Source: Otatea glauca
Taxonomy: Eukaryota; Streptophyta; Magnoliopsida; Poales; Poaceae
Assembly: GCA_036346275.1 (NCBI GenBank)
Contig: CM070719.1
Coordinates: 2,666,001-2,730,000, forward strand
Length of the DNA: 64,000 bases
Direction of reading: 5' to 3'
The position numbers and the translations under genes are program-made. Below, in pieces: positions 47,636 to 58,193 of this stretch (within the stretch, counting starts at the first letter, position 1; every line of letters begins with the position of its first letter). Under the pieces are notes generated by a model. That model worked only from the letters and a program-made list of their open reading frames with translations. It searched no databases and had not been told where the DNA came from.

Positions 47636-50046
47636 CTACGAATACTTAGCTAGCTAGGAGGAATGTGTTCGATCCAAAGCTGAAAAGAAGCAGCAGAAAA
47701 ACGATCGAGTGCGAGCTGGAATACAAGGACTGTTCGGTAGAACTTCGTATTCCTAATTTTCAACTACTGTTCGTGACTTTTTAGGAATTCACTTATCTGA
47801 GAATCTAGCGATGGCTGAAGGAAGTGTTTGATAGAAGATCGGCTCCCAAAACCCTGAAAAAGAGGATTGAAGGAAAATGGATCGTGATACCCCAGGATTA
47901 ACCACCTCAATTCTATTTGTATCTTACTCGTTTCTATTTGTACACAAATTTCTCTACAATTGATAAGACATGTCCTTCTCTCGGAGATTCGACTTGCTGG
48001 CTTGTGTTCATAATCGCCTCTTATTTTTAGCCTACCTTTTTCTTTTTGCTTGGGCGCACAGTTATCTCCACTTGAACTGTTCTTCCTTGTAACAATTTTT
48101 ACAGTTAAATATTAGTACTTGGTGACCACATGAATAAAGACTTCATTGTTTCATCCTACCAGCAGCAAATTTCAATGGAAGGCAAGAAATGTCCATTCAC
48201 CACTTGTTTGTAGCAGACTAACAGTACGCAAAACATATAAATTCACCAATTTAGTTTAGCATAGAACACTGCATTAATATCCTGAATCAAAGCATGATCA
48301 GGGTGAACAACTGTGGCATAAAATGATGCGGGAAGTTGGTCCAGATCTTTTAATGAGAAGAATATCTTCGATTTGTAGAGACGACTCTCACGATCCAGCT
48401 AACCGTATATGACTGATACACCAAGTAATCGTTGAACCAACTCCAGGATTGTTATCGACCTAGCTAGAATCACGATTGACCTGATCACGAGTATCAATTC
48501 CTGCAAGCAATAGAAGAACAAGTAAGAGCAAAGTAAAGAGCAATCTGAAATTGCAAATATAATTGAAGTATTGATGCGGGTTTCTGAAGCACGATATTGC
48601 TGTTGATCTAGCCGAACAAGAGAATATCGAATAGTTTCATTTAGGAAAACTACAACTAAACAAAAACCCACTTCTCCCTTGGGTTGCGGCCAGCTTATAA
48701 AGGAAGAGGAGACAAGGGGTGTGTGGCCAAAACAGGGAAAACTAACAAGGACTCTTGCCGCAACCCAAAAAGACTCCTTCCCTTTGGACTCTGACCGAAT
48801 ACATGGGCCTAGGTCCAAATAACGTGGCGCAGCACCATAACCTTTAATTAAAAATAAAACTAGATGTTTGGAGGTAGCGGCCGAAGCAAATAGTCATGGG
48901 AGTTCGGCAATCCTTCACTGTGGCATCATGGTGACTTCAATTGAATATAGTAGTCATCATCTCCATTGCTGCTCTCATGCCTTATTACCATGCAAGGACC
49001 TTGATTCTTAGTTAGAATAACATCACGTGCACCATGCAGTATCTTAGTGTTCATAGAATATGAGTGCACTCCGGAAACAAAGTTACCTGATAATTAAGTT
49101 GACGAGCACGTGCTCTAGTAATCGGTCCTTGTACATCTAGTTGAGGAGCAAAAGGTATGGTACAATATCTGAACATGAGTCAATCTCACTTTCCCTTTTG
49201 AATCTAAGGCGAAATTCTAGCTCGCCACTTTTTTCCCCTTCTTCAGGAAGCTTTGTCCTACACAAAATTCCCTTTCCACCATGAATCCACCTAATCCTGG
49301 TGCAAGAACAAGGAAAAAAATTATGCTCATCCTCTACTGCCAATATCCCTGCCACTCAGATTTACAGGAAGCATATTCATGCATTCTTGAAAAAAAATTA
49401 TGCTAATCATCTGTTCCACTTAGATCTGGAATTTCATAGTAGTCTACACAATCCAAAGAAAAGGAAAAAAAATGGAGCAGCTACATAGGGAGGGGCGACC
49501 GACGAAGAGGAGGGAGGCCAAGGAAGGAGTAGGGAGGGCAAGGGGGAGGGGTAGCTTGAGAGCTAACCATCACAGGAGGCCGGCGCCAGTGCTCAGGGAA
49601 CTGCAGCATTAAGGAAGACGGGGGACGACAACATCTAGGCAGTAGGGGACGACGGTGTTGATGCAGTTTAGGGTTTGGATGGAGGGATGCATAGAGGTTG
49701 CCCAACTCTTGGTGCCAATCATCTGTTGCGTGTGCAGGCTTGGGATGTTGGGGGGTAAGAGTGGCATTTTTGTGGGGAATTAACTCCAACTTCAAGGGGT
49801 TTTTTGGTTGTAGTAGGTTGGCTTCCCATGACAATCTAAGGAAAGGTCACTACTCTTTGCTAGTTCATTTCTGAGTTAGCCCATCGCGAGAAGTAGAATC
49901 AACTCATTCTGAGAAGCTGGGTGCTTGATGTAGCTCTATCAGATTTGAATGAGAAGGCGGGAATAAGAGCCGTAACAAATAGGGCCAAATTGGTCTCCTA
50001 AGCACCAAGCAAGCTAGCCAAGATTGCACTCATATAATATATATTG
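47636..50046. other. Intergenic region, no gene seen
   Basis: 48400-48850 reads like degraded repetitive DNA (on the minus strand a possible promoter/leader near CTTATAAAGG at 48693-48702). 49480-49840 is a GC-rich purine tract without recognised coding. No element could be delimited. Confidence 0.3.
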
Positions 50047-50242
50047 CTCCCTCTTTCTTTTTTATATGATGTTTTTGATTTTTCATGGTCTCCTAGATGT
50101 AATTTCAATCATTACTTTTTATAACTTTATCTTACTATGTACTAATAAAATTATAATATTATAGAAGTATTTTGAACAACAAATATAACGATATAATTGT
50201 CATATAGCCAACCTAGATATAGTTTTTAATATATGCTTGGAG
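50047..50242. mobile_element. Possible Stowaway-like MITE remnant
   Basis: The left end CTCCCTCTTTCTTTTTTATA and right end GCTTGGAG followed by TA fit a decayed Stowaway. The inverted match is weak. Confidence 0.35.
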
Positions 50243-50280
50243 TAGCCAATGGGTGGCACGTGCATACAGATTATATAATA

Positions 50281-50515
50281 CTCCTTCCGTTTATTTTTAT
50301 AAGGCGCGATTTGACTTGGTGCGATCTTCAAAGTTGAAATTTGATCATTAATTTCTTTTATAATACTTTGTTCATAAATACAAAACCATAACCATAGAAA
50401 AGTACTTTCAAATATAAAACTAATGTATCACTTTTGTATCATATAATTTATATATTGTTGGTCAAAATTTACAAATTTAGAATTTCACAATGCCTTATAA
50501 AAATGAGCAAAGGAG
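50281..50515. mobile_element. Stowaway MITE
   Basis: Ends CTCCTTCCGTTTATTTTTAT and ATAAAAATGAGCAAAGGAG form an imperfect terminal inverted repeat and are flanked by TA on both sides. These features and the 235-bp size are typical of Tc1/mariner Stowaway elements in grasses. Confidence 0.85.
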
Positions 50516-50517
50516 TA

Positions 50518-51908
50518 GCTAAACTCAAAGTGACATAACTGATCATCCGACATAAGCATCTTATCATCCATGATTTGAGGAAAACGAGATGTTAATCTTC
50601 TATACTAGCTAGCTAAGCCAGTGGCCGGATTACATTGGATGCAAAAGTCAATGCTAATTAATGTATTGCGAGCAAAACGAAATCATGCAGCAGCAGGTTT
50701 AGCTAGATCGAATCTTAATTTGAGCAACGCAAGATCAACACTTGGACGGCTATAACATGTGCACGTACATACAAAGAATAATTTTTATCTCATTACATCT
50801 AACTAGATGAACTTGCTCGATCATAGTATATACTACTAGTTTACGACGTTATCCCGTGAATTATTATCCCCACCAAGGTTTACTTCTCCGTACTTGTAAA
50901 CTAAACAAGTCTATCTCTAACCAACTAATCTGTACAAATTAATTGGCAAATAATCAAATGCAACTTGCAATTAACGTAATTGCGACTGTTGTTAACATGG
51001 GAAAGAACCCGTCGTGACGGATACCTGGACACGTACAACCGACAAGACGATATTTTATGTACCTAGAAATTATTTTTGATGTGTTCTAGTCATACATACT
51101 GATAATTCAATTTTCAATTTGGTCCCAAGCATATATGCATGGCTAGCTAGCGCTGATTCAGATTTCTTTTCTATTTACTTTTATCTATTTTTTTTAGACG
51201 AGCATCTATCAGATTGTTGTCTTATATATGATCAATAATATTATCTGTCATTTTCTATGAATTATTATTATGAAATTATTAATGAAAGTGACTAGACGAC
51301 AAGTGTGGCCTACGTACGTACCCTTGAAGACAACATCATACATGTTCTGCGTATGTACAAATTAAAGATCTAGCTTCATGCATGTTTTTGCTAATTGTTT
51401 GGTGCAAATTATGTGCTATCAACTAATTAACTCTCTTATGTTACTTTCCATTTTAAAAGAAATTATTATAATGTTTCAACACATGTACATGCATCTTTTT
51501 CTTTCTGAAAAAACATTTATATATGTATATAGATGAACAAATTAAGAGCAAAATAATTCACTCATGCATGAGCATATGCATGACGCATAGATATAGATGT
51601 AAGGGGCGACACTAGGGTGCTGGGCACCCCAAAATTTTGAAAAGTGCTACAATATCACATCTTCAATAGACCAAATTTGTTGATTGAATTGGTTTCAATT
51701 TCGGTGATTTGAGATTTTTAAGATCTTAGAACTATTTGTATTATACTTTTAGTAAATTTCAAATATATGTGTTGGATTTATGATCATACGAAATTATTAT
51801 ACAAGACTAAGAGTTGTAAGTGTGAAATATACACTCCTAACGAAATTTTTTTAGTTCCGCTACTGTTTACTGTTACTGTCCACCTTTCGCATTGTGAAGC
51901 AACGTGTG
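50518..51908. other. AT-rich intergenic region, no gene seen
   Basis: Contains many CATGCATG and TAGCTAGC words. No coding frame longer than about 60 codons and no recognised element. Confidence 0.4.
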
Positions 51909-52636
51909 TGTTTGCACCAAAATTTGGCAGATAGGGTCAAAATCGGCAGTACAAGATCAACAAGATACGATTGGATAACGGATCAAGATATTTGAAAACA
52001 AAACAAGTTGATAAGGAAAGCACCCTCCAAATAGAGGCCGATACGGATTCTATTCCTAACGTGTTGTACCAGGACTCTATCGGCCAATGGCTATAAAAGA
52101 GGTCTAGAGGTGATCAGAAAAAGCGGCCCAGAGCCAACCTACCAATTCGCGTCTACTTTTCATCTACTTTTCCGTCGACTAGGAGTAGTTCTTGTAATTT
52201 AGTCTTTGTAATTCGATCTTGATCAATAAAGTTGTGCATCGCCGATTGTAGATCTTCTTCAAATTACACCTCAGGTTTGATTTATTCTGATTTTGTTGCG
52301 CATCGCCTTCTTCAGAATCGATCTGCCTTTATCCTCTGATTAGCCCTAATCGGCTAGTTAAATTTACCCTTTTTTCTCGATTTAGTTGGCTTTGAGCTGA
52401 TTGAATCTAAGCCGATTGATCTTCATTAATCGGCTAGTTAGGCTTACCTTGTTATCTCGATCTTGATCGGCTTCAAGCTGATTAAGTCTAAGCCGATTGA
52501 TCTCTACGATCGGCTTGGAGTAAATTTTATTGTTTTTTACCTTGTCGATTCTGTGTCAAATCGACCGCACGCTCTAAACTGTATTCGTGCGGTGTCTTTG
52601 TTGTCGAAACCCTACCTCAAATTTTTGATGCCAACA
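51909..52636 (+). repeat. LTR 1 of the gag-only element
   Basis: Includes a two-unit tandem repeat of about 77 bp (52340-52500; each unit starts near TAATCGGCTAGTTA and ends near AAGCCGATTGATCT) and a TATA-like CTATAAAAGAGG at 52091-52102. Confidence 0.9.
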
Positions 52637-52663
52637 CACTCTTGGCACGCCCGGTGGGACACG

Positions 52664-54940
52664 ATGGCAGCATCAAGCAAATCAATTCCACCATCTGATC
52701 TCAACGCCGAGGCTATAATCGTCCCAACGATGGACGATTTAATGCCAGAACAGCGTAGAGAAATCGAAGATCGAAAAGCTGCTCTAGAAGAGATGATGCT
52801 GAATTGCTATCAAAAGACTAGACGTGGCGTCACTTAAAAGACTGCTTTGCCGACGGTCAATGCCCTTGGCGATGCAGGCGTCACAGATGGTCTGGTAAGT
52901 TCATACCTACCCACTCAAGCCGAATTATCGGCTATGATTAATCAATCTATACATCACGCGCTGGTAAATCAATCATCGACTCTTGTTACAACGCTAAAGC
53001 CGATGATTGCGAATAGTGTGAAGACAATCGCTCAAGAATTGGCATCATCTGGGAGTCTGCTTGACCCGATGCAAGCTCTGCCAAGCTATCCTGCTTTTTC
53101 AATAGCGCAAACTACGCAGAGTACGTCAGCCAATCCAAAACCATCGGCTATAACTTCACCCCCAACCATGGTGCCGACTCAACCTACCATCGTATTACCG
53201 CGAAACTCACGCCCTAGCGGGGTCACACATTACCAGGCGTACACTGATGCTGCTAGACATAACGTGTCGGCTACTTTGCTACCGTCAGCTCCATTTAATA
53301 TTTTCTCACAATCGGTCTCGCAGCCGATTGAACAAATTAGGCACGTCCAGTACCAAGAGCCGATTCTTCCCAGGAATCCGGCCCCTCTCATAAGGTCATA
53401 ACCTATGCAGAGCCCTTTGTCCCTGTACGAGAACCACCGGTTAGGAGGTATAATGGGTATGATCAAAACCAACAAGATCCGTCGGCTCAGTCTAACCGAC
53501 AGCCCGAGTTTGCACTCGGGGGGCAGAATACTAGTCATGATCATTGGCAGAGCCTTGATACCTTGTCGGCTAACAACATTAATTGGGCTGACCAGATTTC
53601 TGCCGTGTTGAGAGATCAATTCGGCTTACAACCAAAGGGTAGAGTCATCGGCTATAGAAAGCCGTATCCGGATTATATAGATCGCATGCAATATCCACAT
53701 AATTTTAAAGTTCCTGATTTTGCCAAATTTTCTGGGAATGATTCGGTCACGACCTTAGAAACGCGTCGGACGCTTTGTCGCTCGATGTGGCGAGGCATTT
53801 CGATCCGACGGTGAAAATTAGATTATTCCTTGTCTTTATCGGAGTCGCTTTCACTTGGTTTACTAGTTTACCTTCAAATTCGGTTCATTTTTTGAACGAT
53901 TTGGAAAGCCGATTCCATGAGTACTTTTTCTCCGACAGTCTGGAACTCAGGATTTCAGATCTAAGTTCTATCCAACAGAAGACTGAGGAATCGGTAAATG
54001 ATTATGTTAAGAGATTCAGGGAAGTGAGAAATAGGTGTTTTAGTGTTACCATGCCTGATAATCAGTTGGTTGATTTAGCTTTCCAGGGGCTGATACCCCC
54101 ATTAAGAGAAAAATTCGGTGGGCAGGAATTCACCAATTTAAGTCATCTCCTACAGCGAGTATCGGCTCAAGAAAGCCGTTTCTCCGATGATAACGACTTC
54201 AAAGATGAATTGAAGAATAACAAAGACAAGGTACAATCGGCTATAGAGGATGACCAACTAAAATTTGCAGAAGAGCCGATGATGCAGCTGGACGCTGATC
54301 CTTTTCCAATTAATATGGTTCATTGCTTTAAAAAGAAGGAAAAGCCGACACAAGATGCGAGCCTAGCCTCATATATCATGGCAATAATACACTCATGATT
54401 TCGATGGCAATAAGACACTCATGATTCTTGTTGGCTCTATACAAATAAAAGCCGATCGTGAAGGGAAATTTTAAAACAATCACACCAAAGGGTTATCAGG
54501 CTGAGAGAACATTGCCACTACGTAAGCCGATACAGAAGTCGAAGCCCACTTTTTCCCAACTACTAGCAAAATATGAAAGGAGGAATGAAAGGCCACGACG
54601 AAGTCCTCCACATCGCCAATTAATGAATATCGCCAAGCGGCCCGAAAGAGCTCACCGACGGTGCCCTTTTGGCAATTTTGTTTGGGAGAAGGGATTAGCT
54701 TTGCCATCACCAAACACATATCCGATGCAACATTACCCATGCCAAGGTGATAGGCAGCGATGGTCGGCTAAAGATAGAATTTCTAAGCCGACCTTAAGTC
54801 AGAAACAAGACCAAGATGAAGGGTCTAACACTGCGGCTAGTATGGATCTGTTAGAAAAAATATGTAAGTCGATCGAACCAAAGCCGAGATGGTGTCCTCC
54901 GTGTTTAAGCCGATCACAAAGAAGAAGACTTGAGCGCTAA
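52664..54940 (+). pseudogene. Retrotransposon gag, interrupted
   Basis: ATG 52664 opens the frame (MAASSKSIPPSDLNAEA). A stop at 52835-52837 interrupts it and the same frame continues to 53401. Shifted frames then carry the gag core: FKVPDFAKFSGNDSVTTLE (about 53707-53763) and VKIRLFLVFIGVAFTWFTSL, SVNDYVKRFREVRNRC and LPPLREKFGGQEF-like words up to 54398. A later segment (54458-54940) has CPFGNFVWEKGLALPSPN. The core matches the Retrotrans_gag family. One stop and at least two frameshifts separate the parts. Confidence 0.8.
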
Positions 54941-55344
54941 GGACCCAAGAGATGAGGGAAGTGAACAAGAAAACGAAGGATAAAACTTTTAATGAGCTTC
55001 ATCCGATTAAGATTGCGAGAAAAGAGTGGAGGAAGAAAAACCGGATTCGCAAATGATTTTTGTTCGACGGCCGATCTAGTCTGGAAAATCATACCACCCG
55101 TCACGTGATAGCCGATTTGGTAAGGGATTAACGTGGGATCGTGTAGCGTGCATCGGTTTGTCCAAGGTCTCGGTTAGGTCTTGATTGGCTAAAACTCAAA
55201 TACGAATATACGAGTTGGCGATTCGACACGAAAGCCAAATTAAATCGATGCGATTAAAAATTTAGCTATGGTAAGAAAATATATGTTCAAGTCGATGATG
55301 AAAATTTTTGAAGATAACATATTATCTCCCAAAATAGGGGCATA

Positions 55345-56075
55345 TGTTTGCACCAAAATTTGGCAGATAGGGTCAAAATCGGCAGTACAAGATCAACAAG
55401 ATACGATTGGATAACGGATCAAGATATTTGGAAACAAAACAGGTTGTTAAGGAAAGCACCCTCCAAATAGAGGCCGATACGGATTCTATTCCTAACGTGT
55501 TGTACCAGGACTCTATCGGCCAATGGCTATAAAAGAAGTCTAGAGGTGATCAGAAAAAGTTGCCCAGAACCAACCTACCAATTCGCGTCTACTTTTCATC
55601 TACTTTTCCGTCGACTAGGAGTAGTTCTTGTAATTTAGTCTTTGTAATTCGATCTTGATCAATAAAGTTGCGCATCGCCGATTGTTGATCTTCTTCAAAT
55701 TACACCCCAGGTTTGATTTATTCTGATTTTGTTGCGCATTGCCTTCTTCAGAATCGATCTGCCTTTATCCTCTGATTAGCCCTAATCGGCTAGTTAAATT
55801 TACCCTTTTTTCTCGATTTAGTCGGCTTTGAGCTGATTGAATCTAAGCCGATTGATCTTCATTAATCGGCTAGTTAGGCTTACCTTGTTACCTCGATCTT
55901 GATCGGCTTCAAGCTGATTAAGTCTAAACCGATTGATCTCTACGATCGGCTTGGAGTAAATTTTATTGTTTTTTACCTTGTCGATTACAGGTCAAATCGA
56001 CTGGCACGCTCTGAACCAGGTGTTCGTCTGGTGTGCTGTTGTCAGAAACCCTACCTCAAGTTTTTGACGCCAACA
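55345..56075 (+). repeat. LTR 2 of the gag-only element
   Basis: Almost identical to LTR 1, with a few substitutions and short differences near its 3' end (for example GTCGATTACAGG against GTCGATTCTGTG). It is followed by the GTGTG duplication. Confidence 0.9.
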
Positions 56076-56080
56076 GTGTG

Positions 56081-57041
56081 TTACGAAAAGAGGGATCAAA
56101 GAAATGATTCACGAAGGCGACGTTCTCAAGCTCACTGGGGGCTGAACGGTAAATGATATGGGAAATTTATGAAAAATAAAGCTTCATGCGATCGATGACA
56201 TGAGCTCCCAAATCAGAACGTAACTATGCTGAACTGCTAGCTGATGGGCATAGAATTGTCGTACACAATATATGGACAGATGATCGGTCTGTCTGCTAGC
56301 TGCTGTGCTGTGTATTGGAAGGTGCCATTTTGACAGCTCACTTGGATCAATCAAAAGACAGTACAAACCAACGCATCATATCTCCTGGAAAAGGCCCCTT
56401 AAGTGTTAACATACACACGACAAATATAGAGGATAAAAAGTAGAGACACGAAATTATTGTGGAAAATTCTTACGTGAAAAATCACGGACGTACAAAGACA
56501 GAAATCACTATATAATAAGAAATTGTAAGTACGACAAACTTCGGTGCATCTAAACCGTATGACTACATAGGTACATTTATAAGTTAGGGATCAAAATTCT
56601 AAACAGAGAAGAAAATCGAATCAGAGTGTTACGTCTATTGGTGGCATGTCTGACATGGCTTGGCAAACCTGTCTGGCTTAGACACGCATCCTAATTCGGA
56701 TTATACTTTAACATCAATAATAATAATAATCATCTTTACAGGGTTTAGAATTACACAGACCCACGTGTCAATGACATAAACTACATCGCAAGCGACTCAA
56801 GAACATGAGTGCCTGCCCGGGACCCCCATGCATTGTTCACCTTTTGACCACTGATCGATCACTGACCACATTGCACTAGCAAATAGCAACCGCTACCTAG
56901 CTAGCTTTTGCTAACAATTCCATTGCACCTAATAAGCAATCATTTGTAATCGTTGGTCCCATGCATCCACATGTACATTCATCGAGATGTAACCACTCTA
57001 CATGCCTTATCCCTAGTTCCACTCACACTACCTCACCACAC
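56081..57041. other. Intergenic region, no gene seen
   Basis: Unique-looking AT-rich DNA with an (AAT)n run near 56719. No family signature. Confidence 0.35.
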
Positions 57042-57565
57042 TAGAGGTAAAAATAGGTCGGATATGGATGTATATTGTTATTCTCGTATTCTAACATATA
57101 TATATTTTTGAATTCGGAACCGGATACGGATACGAATCCAGGTTATATGTGACAGATTTGAAGGTTGGAAATGGATAAAGATACACAGATAACGCACATA
57201 TATATAGAATAATATATGTTGTATTAAACCATATGAGTATATGACCATAATAGCAAGTTATATATCAATCAAACCCAATAAACGTTATAGAAAAAAAATA
57301 CTACTTAAGGATCAATAGAACCAACTAATTGTCAATATAAATGGGCTGCCGTGGAAAAATTGTGATGAAATTGGCTGAGCGTTGCTGATATCCATATAGG
57401 AAAAATCCAGATATCCAGATCACGTTCCGTATTTATCGAATATTGGCTACTCCGAATCTAATCTCGAATTTGGATTCAAGTATACGGATCCCATCTTGGA
57501 TTCGGCCAGATAGTCCAATCCGATCCTAGATCAGGCAGAATATATCCGACCTATTTTCACCCCTA
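57042..57565. mobile_element. hAT-type MITE, 524 bp
   Basis: Ends TAGAGGTAAAAATAGGTCGG and CCGACCTATTTTCACCCCTA are inverted repeats with few mismatches. Flanks CACCACAC (57034-57041) and CACCAGAC (57566-57573) match at 7 of 8 bases, as expected of an 8-bp hAT duplication. No coding. Confidence 0.8.
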
Positions 57566-57648
57566 CACCAGACGTAAAAAAAGGCAAAGCCTTTTGAGGT
57601 AGTAAGATGTATACAGCACTTCTCTCTCTAGCACACCTATGGACTATG

Positions 57649-57986
57649 AGATTTTTTTAATAATATATTTTAAAAATAATTTTACAAAAATTATAACCCA
57701 ATTTTTTTTTTACAAAAATATAGGGCAACAGAGTTTCTATCATTAAATGATTTGGTAATTGATCTTCTGTTGCCAACTGAATTGGCGACATATTTATGTT
57801 TTGTCGATGGTTGAACTGGCCGATATATTGTTTTGTCGTGGATTCATTTAGTTGACATGTTGATTTGACTTATAGGCTTTTGCCTATCGCCAGTTTATTT
57901 AGCGACAGAGGTGTAGTTTTGTAAAAAAAAATTAGGTATTATTTTTCTAAAATTATTTAAAATATATATATTATTAAAAAAAATTC
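57649..57986. mobile_element. Mutator-like foldback MITE, 338 bp
   Basis: Terminal inverted repeats of about 65-70 bp (AGATTTTTTTAATAATATAT... and ...ATTATTAAAAAAAATTC) flank a GCGACA-containing core. A perfect 9-bp duplication TGGACTATG lies at 57640-57648 and 57987-57995. The 9-bp duplication with long inverted repeats is the Mutator signature. Confidence 0.85.
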
Positions 57987-58062
57987 TGGACTATGGTCCA
58001 GCATGCGCGTACTTGTCCATGCAAACACACTTATTGAGCTGCTTTTGCTAGCTAGCTCAGGC

Positions 58063-58070
58063 TATATATT
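58063..58070 (+). promoter_or_regulatory. TATA box of the phospholipase C gene
   Basis: TATATATT lies about 130 bases before the ATG at 58194, followed by a leader without ATG in the main frame except the in-frame ATG at 58161. Confidence 0.6.
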
Positions 58071-58193
58071 AAGACCGGCCGGCAAACTCCTGTATATCCA
58101 AATATCTACAAGCTAGCTAGCGCACACACAGCATATATTATACCACAAGCGCACCGCGAGGTGGAAGATCGAAGTAGTACTGGAGCGGCGAGG

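Larger units (their letters stand above)
51909..56075 (+). mobile_element. Gag-only (non-autonomous) gypsy-type LTR element
   Basis: LTRs 51909-52636 (728 bp) and 55345-56075 (731 bp) run TGTTTGCACC...GCCAACA and are nearly identical. A perfect 5-bp duplication GTGTG is at 51904-51908 and 56076-56080. After LTR1 comes CTTGGCACGCCCGGTGGGAC, the leader/primer-site type of plant gypsy elements. A polypurine tract AAAATAGGGGCATA precedes LTR2. Only gag-like coding lies between; no protease, RT or integrase is found. Confidence 0.9.

Noticed and set aside
49481..49834. 117-codon minus-strand frame
   Set aside because: His/Pro-rich translation of a purine-rich tract; no domain, and neighbouring frames are equally open.
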